Shown: positions 32,741 through 44,427 of the stretch, piece after piece
How positions within the stretch are numbered: position 1 is the stretch's first letter
How the letters are laid out: the number at the start of each line of letters is the position of its first letter
Assembly (NCBI GenBank): GCA_021521415.1
Contig: JAIQDT010000172.1
Location: 2,314,501 to 2,378,500, forward strand
Origin: Bidens hawaiensis
Taxonomy: Eukaryota > Streptophyta > Magnoliopsida > Asterales > Asteraceae
Reading direction: 5' to 3'
Length of the DNA stretch: 64,000 bases
The notes under the pieces: model-generated
The model's database searches: none
Seen by the model: only the letters and a program-made list of their open reading frames with translations
What the model was told of the DNA's origin: nothing
Translations under genes and position numbers: made by a program

Positions 32741-34172
32741 TGAATCAAACCTTTCGTTTTGTAAGGTAATTTGAATATAAAATTGTACTACAATCTTCAA
32801 AAAAAACTATCCAAATCGATGTTTATTATACATGATATTTTCAAAAAAAAAATTAAATAATTCCAACGTTTTAATGTAAAAAATCTAATTGTCTTTTATA
32901 TCAATCTTTCGTGAACCTAAAATCCTTATATATAAGGTTTTCAAGATTTTATCAAAAACCTCACGAAATCTGTTTTAAGTGCGTAAAAAATGAGTCACTT
33001 TTTACTGAAAAAATAAAATAAATGAATATATTTACAAAGCCGAATAAATGAATATAAAATACAAATTGTCATATTCACAAATTGATTCGGAATCGGTGTC
33101 TGTAACGGACCCTTTAACGGGTCTTCATGTAATATCTTTGTTTTGTGTCTTCATCACATTGATCTTCAACTAAGCTCATTGACTACAACAATTAGCAAAT
33201 GAAATGTTGACAGTTGTGGCTAACGATTCATGTTAAACATGGGTTCTTGTAACCTGAAAATAAATTTCAATTCATGTTAAACGCGGGCCCCTTGACGCTG
33301 GAAATTTTTTTCAAGTATCTACTAAAGAGGTTGTCTGTCTTCCAAGACCACACGCTCGAGGTCACACTGCGAATATCGGTGTAGTGTTCTTGAAAAGGAA
33401 TAGGAAAGAAAAACATGGTGAAGGAATCGAGTAAAGAGTATTCCTTTCGTGAAGGAATCGAGTAGATAATATTAATCAACATATTGGTTTCAAGTGTTCT
33501 TACTTCTCCAAACAACATTTCTTATCTAATTTTTCTACTTGTATTTTTCTAGTTACTATCAAATGAGACACATAGCCTCCTTTGTATACAAGATTTATGG
33601 TATTTTTGTCTAAGAGCTTTTACCTATAAATTTTTAAGAAAATCTTCTATTTAATGAAAAATCTTGTTTGGTTGGAGAAGCTTGAAGCTTTTAGGTTAGG
33701 ATAAAAACCTTGAAGCTAAAAGCTCCAACTAGTAGCGTTTAGAAAAAAAGCTACAAACTTTTAATATTTGAAATTTTAAAATTTTGGTACTTGAACTTTT
33801 ATCACCTTTTGTTAGTTTTTATAATAATTATACATTTAACCCTTATTCAAAACCAGCTACCCTCATGAATTTTTAAGAGGCCATAACTGTTTTACACGTT
33901 AAATTTTTTTTTAAAATAATTGCATTATAAAAACGAGCATTTTATTCTGTTTAATTTGAGTATGGTATTGTTATACGTCTTTAACTTTAAAAAACTAACA
34001 CTTCATAAATCAGATGTGTGATTAAACATTTTAATGATTATTATTATTTGGCTTAACTATTTCACTAAATTGTACGTTTCCTAAAAACCAATTATTATGA
34101 ATACACTTATTACTAATAATAATATTTATTATTACTATTATTACTACTACTATAAAATTATTATTATTAATA
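32741..34172. other. AT-rich non-coding stretch
   Basis: No gene or RNA found. ORF 33267-33518 (minus) has no recognisable features. From about 34060 the sequence becomes (ATT)n/(TAA)n-rich. Confidence 0.5.
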
Positions 34173-34216
34173 ATAATACTTATAATAAAATGATATCATT
34201 TTATTATAAGTATTAT
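34173..34216. repeat. Perfect 44-bp palindrome
   Basis: Centred on GAT|ATC at 34194/34195; the right half begins ATCATTTTATTATAAGTA. It lies 16 bases left of the foldback element and shares AATACTTATA with its right flank (34770), so it may be part of the target or of an older nested element. Confidence 0.85.
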
Positions 34217-34231
34217 AATAATAATAATAAA

Positions 34232-34762
34232 GAAAATTGGATTTTAATAATCTCAACTTAATGTAGTTGGCTGATAATAATCCCAACTTTGAAAATAGCT
34301 GTCACTGGTACCAACTTTCACACTATTTATTTTCATTGGACCTCCGTTAGAAAAACTTAACGACGTTATGTTTTTTTCCAAATTTCAAACTGATATTTTA
34401 GGGCTTTTGATCGGAATGAGAATACGAGTCGATTGATGCAAAACTTAACTCGAAACGACGCTTCAAACAGCTTGATTTTTGTTAATTAAAAGTTTAAACA
34501 CCGAAATTGAAGCTTCCTTTAGTCGTTTGGACCACCGTTTGGAAGTAAGTTTTACATCAATCGACTCGTATTCTCATTCCAATCAAAAGCCCTAAAATAT
34601 CAGTTTGAAATTTGGAAAAAAACATAATGTCGTTAAGTATGTTTTAGCGGAGGTCCAATGAAAGTAAATAGTGTAAAAGTTGGGACCAGTGACAGCTACT
34701 TTCAAAGTTGGGATTATTATCAGCAAACTGCATTAAGTTGGGATTATTAAAATCCAATTTTC
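34232..34762. mobile_element. Foldback / long-TIR element, about 530 bp
   Basis: The left end GAAAATTGGATTTTAATAAT is answered by ATTATTAAAATCCAATTTTC at the right end. The complementarity runs about 235 bases inward with scattered mismatches (landmarks: CCCAACTTTGAAA, GTCACTGGT, CATTGGACCTCCG, CGAGTCGATTGATG and their complements). Only about 60 bases in the centre are unpaired. No transposase. The target duplication is hidden in TAATAA repeats. It is a MITE-like element able to form a long hairpin RNA. Confidence 0.85.
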
Positions 34763-35976
34763 CTAATAATAATACTTATAATGCACATCGATGAGCAAAT
34801 TCCATTCTTATATGTAACCAAACATAATAATGATATGGTAATAATTTAATTCATTTTTTTGTCCATTCAATTACCACGTCCAACTCGTTTCCTCGCGATC
34901 CATATCATTATCACATATCAAACAGACCCTAAAAATGTAAGTAACGAGTCTTACTTAATTAGAAACTTAATTCTCTAATAAAAACTTTTTAGGAGTAATA
35001 AAAAAACTTTACTAAAGAATATGAACATATTATAATAATTATAATAAAAACTTTAAAATTATTTAACCAGTTTCAAATATATTTGAAAAATAGATAGAGG
35101 ATAAACAATGTTACTCTAAATTTATTCATCTTTTTAAATTTTTCTTTTTTCTTCATTCATAATTCACAACCACTTTCTTCAAATTGATTTAGAGAACTCC
35201 TTGATATAACTATAAAGGAGCTGTCGAGAAGGCTCTTAATAAGTTAATTTCCATTCTTTATCTAGTTTTTCATCTTGTTATGAATTTCAAAAAGAAAGTA
35301 GATACGTTTATTTAGATAGCTTGTTTACTATTATTACACCGTATATGATTATGGTGTTACATGTTTGTTATTCATTCGCCTTTAGTGAACCGACATGTTA
35401 AAATTTAGATTATCGGGTCAAATTCGCATGGACTTATCACGTGCATTCTCATGGGCATCATTAATTGTAATTTTATGCATGCATAGAAAACTCATATAAT
35501 TTCCTGCAATTCTGGTCATACAGTAATAAATTTTTGGTCAAAGGTTGATACGTCAAAGGAACAAGAAGACAAGACAACAGTGGGACTCAGAGTCAGGGAC
35601 ATAAGTACGATTCGTCTTTATTTGCATGGTCGTTCACTGTATCTATCCTCGTAATGTGTTAATAATGTGTTCATGGTTCTTTAAAATTTGACAAGCACCT
35701 CTACGAATGTGGTTCCTCATGTTTATTTTGTCCTTTCCAACCTTCTCTCTCTATCTTTGAATTTCTGTTCAAAGATCTGAAATTAATGTTCACCGTCAAA
35801 TTTAGTATACACAACTCAAAACCCATGGTTGGGTTATGGATCTGATTATCCGGTGATATTGAGCATCGACATTACAACTCATGTTAAAATCCCACACAAG
35901 AACGAAAGTAGCTCTTCATTTAAACTTATGGAATTGAGGGATCAATAACGATAATCATCGAATGGAAATTGAAAAA
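34763..35976. other. AT-rich non-coding stretch
   Basis: No domain-bearing ORF, RNA gene or clear repeat pair. Small C/T-rich parts near 35720-35760 are the only change in composition. Confidence 0.5.
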
Positions 35977-36604
35977 CAGCCAGAGTTAAGCATCGATTGA
36001 TGAAGGAGATGCGGTTGTGAGATGGTTTAGTGTTTGGGGGTGGGGAAAGAAGAAAGGGTTATAAAGTTGTCATAACCCGTGCAAGGGCATTCGAGTTTGG
36101 TGACCCATGAGACCCGCGAAAATTAAAGCATAAACGGGTTAAAACCGGGTTAAATCAATGAGAATTCACCATTTTAAAATCAAGCAAATCTGGTGGATCC
36201 AAAAAAAGGGGGATCGACCACATCGCGACACCTAGGATTTTTGGGATTTTGTTTATATTATATATATATATAGGATTCGTATCATTACAGCCAGAGTTAA
36301 GCATCGATTGATGAAGGAGATGTGGTTGTGAGATGGTTTAGTGTTTGGGGATGGGGAAAGAAGAAAGGGTTATAAAGTTGTCATAACCCGTGCAAGGGTA
36401 TCCGAGTTTGGTGACCCATGAGACCCGCGAAAAATAAAGCATAAACGGGTTAAAACCGGGTTAAATCAATGAGAATTCACCATTTTAAAATCAAGCAAAT
36501 CTGGTGGCTCCAAAAAAAGGCGGATCGACCACATCGCGACACCTAGGATTTTTGGGTTTTCGTTTATATATATTATATATATATAAGTAGGATTCGTATC
36601 ATTA
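35977..36604. repeat. Tandem duplication, about 311 and 317 bp
   Basis: CAGCCAGAGTTAAGCATCG starts copies at 35977 and 36288. The copies differ by a few substitutions and by the length of the (TA)n tract near their ends. Each contains AACGGGTTAAAACCGGGTTA and ends in AGGATTCGTATCATTA. A recent tandem duplication of unknown DNA. Confidence 0.92.
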
Positions 36605-36972
36605 CAGAACTGTTAAATTTATTAAGAACTTGAAGGAACCATTGAAAACTAATGTTTTTTATAAAAAATTTTGTATGTTAATGTTCTTTGGGAGTAGTTT
36701 TATCATTTTTTATATCTATATCTACGATTACAATTTTGAAACTTAGTTTTTATACATATCTATGTTTTGTTTTATACCCATGTAAATTTGTTAGTACAAA
36801 AATTTTACATATATGTAAACTTGTGATTAATATATGTAATCAAAAACTTTTATATAAAATATGATAAAACTAATCTTAAATAATGTTAATATATAAAAAA
36901 AATTAAAAAATTGTTTGATTGTTAAGGGTTCATAAGAGTTCTTAACTTTTATAGAGTTCTTAAATGATACCA

Positions 36973-37011
<39 letters not shown>

Positions 37012-37012
37012 C
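36605..37012. other. AT-rich DNA with (AT)n
   Basis: GTTAAATTTATTAAGAACTTGAAGG near 36608 and GAGTTCTTAACTTTTATAGAGTTC near 36935-36960 (given as separate landmarks) face each other and may be the ends of a further 0.35-kb inverted-repeat element. (AT)n lies at 36978-37008. Confidence 0.35.
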
Positions 37013-37664
37013 AGAACTCCTTTTTATGGAGAGAACTAGAGAACTAATAATGAAATATTTTTAATTTAATTAAAAAAAATTTTGAATTTTTTTTCTTTCA
37101 TCCTTCTTATATGTTGTTATTCTTCACAGAAAAAAATATAAAAATGAAAAAAAATAAAAAAAATTAACGAGTAATGCATATATGCAATACACCGACTTTT
37201 TTTATAATGCATATGTGCAATAGTGTGCATTTTGATATTTGTAATAGTGTTGAATAGCATATATATAGTTGTTTGTATTGTATATTTGCAATAGTGTTAT
37301 ATTATATACAAAAATTAAAAAAAATCGATATAGTGCATATGTGCATTAGTGTTGTATTACATATATGCGATAATGTGTTTTGCATACAATTATTAGTGTC
37401 GTATTTGCATATATTCAGTAGTGTGTATTGGATAATGAAATTGTGTTGTATTATATGCAATAAAACACTATTGTATATATGAAATAGACATTAGTGCACA
37501 TATGCACTACAGTACTACACCGACAAGGTTTTTTTTTTTTGTATCAATATCATCTTATTAGAAGGAGGAAAGAAAAAAAATCACAAAATATTTTCTTAAA
37601 AATAGTTAAAAATAATTCTTTTGTAGTTATCTAGTTCTCTCTTCAAGAGGAGTTCTCTCTAGAT
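37013..37664. mobile_element. MITE-like element with TIRs and internal TGCATATGTGCA repeats
   Basis: Left end AGAACTCCTTTTTATGGAG and AGAGAACTAGAGAACTA; right end TAGTTATCTAGTTCTCTC and GAGGAGTTCTCTC, imperfect inverted repeats of about 40 bases. Inside, 37170-37510 holds roughly ten words related to GCATATGTGCAATAGTGT. The flanks are (AT)n, so a target duplication cannot be told. No transposase. Confidence 0.6.
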
Positions 37665-37707
37665 CCCACCTCTCTCTCTCTCTCTATATATATATATAGA
37701 TAAAAGA
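37665..37707. repeat. (CT)n(AT)n microsatellite
   Basis: A CT run passes into an AT run between two inverted-repeat elements. Confidence 0.9.
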
Positions 37708-38905
37708 TCCAATACAATAATCCCTAATCGTACATTACGTACGCGAGTTCCTACACTGTTGATTTCAAAATCACGCGATGGCAATATTGTAAATTTCATC
37801 AACTATGATCCACTGCTCCCATCGATTCCGTCCGCCTTCACTATCACCGTTCATCAATTTGTCACCGTCCAACGATTGTATTCTCCGTCGCGACCATCGA
37901 CGTTACCGTCGTGAACACCATCTTCCTCCGTCATGAGTTGTTCACAGGTTAGTTTATCAAATTGATCAATTGAAATTGAAATTGATGAACTAATTGATCA
38001 ATTAAACTTTGAAATTGATCCAATTAATCATCAATATGAAGTTTCAGTTATCAATTTTGAGTTTGAGTTCTTGGGTTTAACATTGAACGTATTAATATTA
38101 ACCTAAAACGTATAAACAGAACGTATAAAATTTTTGTACTGAACTTTTAAAGTTTAATTGATTTTTGTTCTGAACGTTTAAATAGAACGTATAATACGTT
38201 TAAACAGAATGTATAAAGTTTTTGTATAGAACTTCTAAAGTTTTTTGTATAGAACTTCTAAACATTTTTTTAGAACTTCTAAAGTTTTGGTACAAAACAT
38301 CTAAATTTGAACGTTTAAAGGTGTTCGTTTTGGTCAGAACGTTTAAATTTGTAGTTTTGATTAGAACGTATTAGTTAAACGTTTAAACTTTTTGTTCATT
38401 TTTGGTCAGAACGTTTAAACTTTTTCTTCATTTTGGTCTAAACTTTTTACTTTAGAAGTTCTAGACAAAAAATTTAGAAGTTCTGTACAAAAAGTTTAGA
38501 AGTTCTGTACAAAAAGTCCAGAACGTTTAAAGTTTTTGTGTAGAACGTTTAAACATGAACCCTAATCATAACTCAATTAAGTGTATTATTATGCAATTTC
38601 ATAATCGATTGATGATTCTAAAGCCTCCTACACATCAATTCTATTGATTAAATCAACAATTTTTGATCAATTTGAAGATTATTAAACTATAGCGATAATG
38701 GGTTTATCGATTTTGATTATGCTTTAGTTTTGTGGATGATTTGATTATGGTTGAAGGCTTGCAGCAAATGACGATCTGTTGTGCGAGAAGTATTTTTTTG
38801 ATTTAATTACAATTATGCCACCGCGTAGTTTTAATTGTAATTAGGTTCTGGTGGTGCAGGGTCTCGCGTACCTAATGTACGATAACCTATTATTGTACGT
38901 TAACC
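37708..38905. mobile_element. Inverted-repeat element, about 1.2 kb, with internal AACGTTTAAA iterons
   Basis: Left ATCGTACATTACGTACGCGAG (near 37727, one base over a short motif) and right CTCGCGTACCTAATGTACGAT (near 38860) are imperfect inverted repeats; the match continues outward through CAATAAT. Between 38080 and 38550 there are at least a dozen AACGTTTAAA or GAACGTATAA words and AAGTTCTAGAC-like variants in both orientations. No transposase is readable. The superfamily is unknown. Confidence 0.55.
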
Positions 38906-39872
38906 CTCCTCTATATATATATATTATACACTTATACTTACATATTATTGGTAAGTGATTTTGAACACCCGTTCTATATTTCTCTCTCACTAAAAACGAA
39001 TAAATATTTGTACTTGGAACCCCTATAAATTCAATTATAAGAAATCGGACGATAAAAACATCACCTTATATCAAAGGCCACAAATTGCACTTTGGACCAC
39101 ATAGAGGGTCAAGGCCCCAAACCCTGTCAGGTGCTCCCAGAACCCTACAAATGGGATGCTACCTCCTTGAAACCCCGTGTGGTGTGGTGTTTCGGCACTC
39201 ACAATCTTAGTGATTTGTTAGTGCCTAAAGTTATAATAATGTTAACAAACCTTTACTCTGTACTTCGTAATTTGTATCTATTTTTATCCTTTTCATTTGG
39301 TAAATAAGTAAAATCACGATTAGCCAAAACACAGTGGATGAAACTAAAATTATCAACAACAAAATGGGCTCGCTCCAAACCAACAACTTAGTGTAATTCT
39401 TAATTGTTATTAGTTGGTTCATTTTTCATGAGTCATAACCCAATTTGACTGAACCCATTTTTGGCACGCTTTGAAGAGAAATCTTGAATGCACCACCAAC
39501 AAGAAGTATACTTTTATCGGGTGTTTTGTTAGTTATTATCGAAAGTAATTCCAAAGGTACGAAATTCAAATCGATTTTAAAAATTATCAACTTAGAAAGC
39601 CATTTTGAGGAAGCGATTAGTTAAGATCTAGATGATGCTAGGATCTGTATGCTTTTATCGAGGATAAGCATATGATACCTGATTGAACGATAGGTAGCTT
39701 TCAATATTTGGTTAAAATTATTTGGATCCAGTGGTTCTGTATAGGCATTATGCACCTTTGTCGGTAGTCTTCATTTGCCCAAATGTGAATGTTCTACTAT
39801 TTTCTTTTAATGGAATCATACATCTTCTTCATATATCCTGGAATTATTTCCTAATTTCAGTTAAAGGATATG
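38906..39872. other. Left flank of the Tat element
   Basis: (AT)n then low-complexity DNA. The ORFs at 39092 and 39722 have no domain, and the second runs into the LTR. I see no gene. The five bases before the LTR are ATATG; the right end of the element is lost, so no target duplication can be checked. Confidence 0.45.
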
Positions 39873-40887
39873 TGAAGAAACACGGATCCTCTCCTCGGGT
39901 ATGGGTCCTGGATCCGATAAGTCAACATGGTAGGATACGGTTAACTGCCAAACGATATGAACCTAATTGCCTAAAGTCCAGTGACGAACACCTGCAAAAC
40001 AGACACCGCGAGCTCGTTACGGAAGGACAAGAGGGGGGTCTTCCCGTAACTACCCTCCGGCGTGAGAATAAGTACTGTTCTGTAGAAGATAAGCACTTAA
40101 GTAAATTGAGAGAGTACAGTGGGAGTGAATGAATACCTCATGATGGTTGGGAGAGTATTTATAGCCGAAGGGTGTGGGAAGGTGATTGGGGCCAACTGTC
40201 CTTTAAGAAGATGTCTGCATAACCGTCTAGACACGTGTCCTTATGTGATAGGTTCATCCTATACGTTGCATGTGCATGCATAACAACCTGACACGTGTCT
40301 TTTTCCCATTGACTAATGGGGGAATATTGGCCATGTGCACGGTTATAACGTCCTTGCCACTTGTCATCAATTGACTGGCCGAGGGCTCACGTATTGCCCA
40401 AGAAAGCATCTTGGTAAATCTTCTAGAAGGCAATCATGTGTTGACAGCAATCCGGGAGCATTTACCTCGTGGTTATTTACGTGGAAGGATAGCTCTTCCC
40501 GCGGATGACCTTTGAGGGTGCTGTGGTGTTTCCGCATGCGCTAGGAGGGTGTTTCTTCCTCAGATGATTATGCGGATGGTTTATATGTCCCGCGGGTGAC
40601 TTATGAGGGACTTCTGATTGACCCGCGGGTAGTCCTTAAGGGTATTTGGGACTTTTTGGTACCCTACCTCTATAAGTCCCTCCAGTCCAGTGTTTCTTCC
40701 GTGTGAAGTATTTTATGCGGGTTAAATTCTGGACTTATTGTGGATTGGGGGTTTTTGACTTGCTAGCTGGTGAAAAATATCTTTTGTTGGTTGTGGATAA
40801 TGATAAAAAAGGACAAGTTGGCCACTCGCAGGCGCGTGTGAAGGTGACAGGACGTTTATGACGGATGTAACTGTACCCGACTGTTCA
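39873..40887 (-). repeat. 3' LTR of the Tat element (inner end uncertain)
   Basis: The outer end is fixed by alignment to the right LTR (both start TGAAGAAACACGGATCC on plus). The minus-strand TATA box lies in TATTTATA at 40156-40163. The inner end is not certain: TTCA at 40884-40887 followed by a pyrimidine tract (ACTTTTTCCCTTTTTCG), a polypurine tract on minus, would mirror the TGAA start. It could lie further left. Confidence 0.65.
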
Positions 40888-41131
40888 ACTTTTTCCCTTT
40901 TTCGAATTTCCCGCGTGACGTGGCAGTTATCTACCGGGTTGCCTTTTCTCTCTCTACTGTCTGTATCCCATCGCATTTATTGCGATGGGTATAAATACGT
41001 GGAGTTAACTTCTTTTGGAAGTTTTATCGTCTTTGCATTCTGATTATTTTCCTTCTATCTTTCTTTGAAATTCTCTGCATATTCATTTGGTTTTACTATC
41101 GTACCAGACATTTTCCTTTATGACTTGCACG
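40800..41131 (+). promoter_or_regulatory. Promoter-like region of antisense gene A
   Basis: GTGACAGGACG, CCCGCGTGACGTGGCAGT, ATTGCGATGGGTATAAATA (TATA box TATAAATA at 40990-40997) precede the start by about 140 bases. The same series, diverged, precedes gene B (44145-44320). Part of it may lie in the 3' LTR. Confidence 0.55.
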
Positions 41132-43986
41132 ATGGCAGAGATTGATGAGATAGAAGTACAATGGGACCATGGTGAATACCAAAAGCTTATTGAAACTTAT
41201 GGTATTCCGTCAGAATGGGAACCGGAGTTCCCATCTGCCGGTTCCATTGCCAGTTTCCCTCCTCCTGGGAAGATGGCATTATATGCCGATTACTTTGTTT
41301 TGGGAAACTTCCGTCTTTCTGTCACGAAGTTTTTTATGAAGGTAGTGAAGGCGTTTGGGATTCACTTGTCCCAACTTCATCCCCGTGTTGTCATGCGAAT
41401 TCGCCATTTCGAGTTCGTATGCATGGCTCAAGGGATGGTACCACGGCTGGACCGTTTCGCTGTTTTCTACAAGATGACCTGTCGAAATGGGTGGTTTTCT
41501 TGTCAGTCGACGACTGACAGGGCGTTTGGTCAAGAGGTTGAGATGATATCCAAGGAATGGAAGAGGAAGTTTTTCTGGATATCAGAAAACGTGGTGCCGG
41601 ACACCATGGTTCATCGGCCAGACAACGAGCCATTGATTGATCTTACTCCAGCTGCCCACGAGAACCGTTATTGGGTTCGGAAGCTGACTGTCCCGCTAAC
41701 ACCAATGCGGGTGCTTCCTGAGGAGGCCCTTGTCTGGGCGGGAATGAGCCGTCTATGGCCTGCTCCCGATATGGAGCCTGTTTTCGTCGAACCGAACTGC
41801 CGTAAGTTTTATTGGTTTTCTTTATGTGATCTTCCAAAGTTTCTATTACTTTAATTCTTACATTTGTTTTTCAGATTTCGGATCTATGCTTAACGCCTTT
41901 TATGATGACAATAGGTGTCTTGGGAAAACTATCCGTGACGTTAAGCAAGTGTCTGTCATGGAGAGGAATGCCAAATATTTCCTCTTTCCTATGAGTGTGC
42001 GGGCCGAGCCAGTTGTCTTGGATAATATCTTTGAAACAGGTGCGTACATCTTGAACCCTCCGCCTCTTAATATGCTGACCTCTGATGGGATAATCGTTAT
42101 TCCAAGTGACGATTCAAATATTCTTGAGGGGGAAAGCTCAGATGATGCCACTGAAGTTTCATCTGTCTCTCATCTGTTGGCAGAACTCTACCGGAAGAGG
42201 TCCTTCCATGCGTCGAAGGCGAGTGACGCGGGTACTAGCGCTGCGGACGCCGGGAAGGAGCTGAAAACAAAGAAACGCCGGACACATCGTAAGAGGAAAC
42301 CACTACCACTCAGCCTTTCAGAGCGACTGGGGACCGTGACCGGTAAGTTCGTATATGTTAGCTTTTGTTATATAAGACAATGAGATCTGACATTGATTAT
42401 GCTATGCAGATCCGTCCATCGTTAAGGGTCACGCGTTTGGTAGGCTATCAACGCTGAAACCAATGTTGAAAAGCATCCGTTTCCTCCTCCGGAGAAAGAA
42501 ACAGAGAAGTCTGTTACCCCTCCTGTTGGAACGACTGTGGAGGGGTCTAGCGTTCAACCGGCGACTACTGGGCCATTAGATTACCTTTTTCAAGGTGGGG
42601 ATGTTGCTAGTTTTCAACATGATAATCCTGAGGTTACCGCTGAGGGCTTTAGGGTTAATGAATCTCCCCTTCGACCCGCCTCTTAATTTTATTCTACTTC
42701 TTCGCCTTTTATGTCGGGTGAGGAAGGAGAATTCCATTTTGGACCATCTGTCCATGAGATTGGGAGAGGTTCTTCGCAGAATATTCCCCCGCAGACTTCC
42801 TCCTCCCCTATCCGTCTTGGGACTTCAAGTTCTCAATTTTTTGGGAATGTTCAATTAGGAGGAGACTATGATTTGTTTGTCCCGCCTTGGGAAATTGTCA
42901 ATGGGTTGCGAGTTATGGACCCAAAAATTTGTATGAGTTTTGTCGAACACTGCATGCCACCCGCTGAGATAGCGTATCAGAGGACTCGCTCCCACCAAGA
43001 TCTTCATACTAAATTAGCCGTTTCTTTGACTAACAGCTTAGCTTGTAGTCAAGAGATCTTGCGGGAGTGGAGAACAATGGGTGGGAGGATTGGTTCGGCT
43101 TCCGAGGCCGTGAAGGCTGCGGAAAGAGAAGCTGAGGAGCAGCGGAAGGCAGCGGTTGCGGCAAAATGGTAGCAGGTCGATGCTGAGGCTGCACTCAAGC
43201 TAGAGAAAGACCGAAGTGCTGCTGCTGCCAAGAGTTGGAAAGAGGCCTGTGAAAGGTCTAATGCCACTCTTGAAGCTTCCCGAGCTGAGACTCAAAGGAA
43301 GAAGGACGAATTGTCGAGGGCACAGATGAATTGTCTCAACAAAATGTCTGAATCCAAGAGCTCGAGGAAGCTTTGAAATTGCAAGGGGAGCAGGCTGAGT
43401 TGAAAGATAAGACGGTTGTTGACATGCAGTCTGCGTATGATTCCCTCTTGCAATCTCAAGCTGAGACAGAGAACCACGCTTCCACCGAAATGCAAGAACT
43501 GCGCAACAGGGAGGAACGCGCAGAGCGGGAGAGGCAATATTTCCTTGACCGTGGCCTTGACTCTGTAAGTGTTCTTCGCATACATTTTATTTTGTGTGTG
43601 TTTGATCTTATGATGTTAACAAGTCTCGTTCGTAGGTCATCCGCCATATCAAGAGGAGTACGGAGCTTACCGATTGCTTCGTGAACCTGACTACTGCTTC
43701 GGAAGGCGTTTGCCAAGTGAAAGGTTTTGATGAGGGATTGGAGTTTGCCCAATCCGGACAACCTATCGAGAGTCACCCGCTCTATGGCCTCGACGTGAAG
43801 CAGGAGTTGGATATGCGGGTTCAAGAGTATGATAACCTTGTCTTCCCGTTACAGAATATGCTTCCGGTATTTGCTTCATCCGATGACGGTGTGAAGCAAT
43901 TACGGGTATACATTGATGACGAATCTGATGATGATGACTCTGATGATGACAAGGCGGAAGACGAGGCTCATACTGCTAACCCTTAG
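41132..43986 (+). pseudogene. Antisense gene A in the Tat element, four exons, 'putative gypsy type transposon' domain
   Basis: Exons by GT-AG and frame: 41132-41801, 41875-42342, 42410-43564, 43636-43986; introns of 73, 67 and 71 bases, phases 1, 1, 0. Start chosen at MAEIDEIEVQ, parallel to gene B; an ATG at 41120 is possible. Exon 1 holds YADYFVLGNFRLSVTKFF and GIHLSQLHPRVVMRIRHFEF, the core of the plant Transposase_28-like family, whose function is unknown. Exon 2 ends in a basic KKRRTHRKRK tract (nuclear signal-like); exon 3 is a coiled coil; exon 4 ends acidic. Exon 3 carries a frameshift near 42445, TAA 42684-42686, TAG 43170-43172 and a frameshift near 43365. It runs against the element's own transcript. 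Confidence 0.78.
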
Positions 43987-44144
43987 GTTATGTGTAGGCG
44001 CTAGAATTTACACTTGTAATTTCTTTTCATGTTTTTGTAATCACTATTTTTTGATATTAATGAAAAGAATTTCATGCATGCATTATCTCTTGTGGAATAT
44101 TTTTCTTTGAATTTTGAATTTGTGCAAGTTGGGTAGATAATACT

Positions 44145-44427
44145 GATGACGTGGCGGAGAGAGGTTTTTAGCCGGTGGCTGACAGGACGTGCAAAACGCC
44201 TGTTTTGACAGCCTGTAAGCACTTGTTTTCGAATCTCCGGCTGACGTGTCAGTCATCCTGTGGCCCGGAATTTCTCTTTCTTCTGTTAGTCTGACAGTCA
44301 CATTAATTGCGATGGGTAAATAGGCCTTGAAGTCTTCGATCCATTCTTATCACTTACATATTTTCTCTCTTACTCATATCAAAGAACCTCTTCTTTCTGA
44401 TATCTGTTTTACATATTTTCCATAAAA
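44145..44427 (+). promoter_or_regulatory. Promoter-like region of antisense gene B
   Basis: Diverged copy of the region before gene A: CTGACAGGACG, CCGGCTGACGTGTCAGTC, AATTGCGATGGGTAAATAG. The TATA box is weaker (TAAATA, 44316-44321). The distance to the ATG is similar. Confidence 0.5.

Noticed and set aside
39722..40132. A 136-residue ORF
   Set aside because: It crosses from flanking DNA into the Tat LTR; the LTR part also occurs as an ORF at 52928, so it is a by-product.
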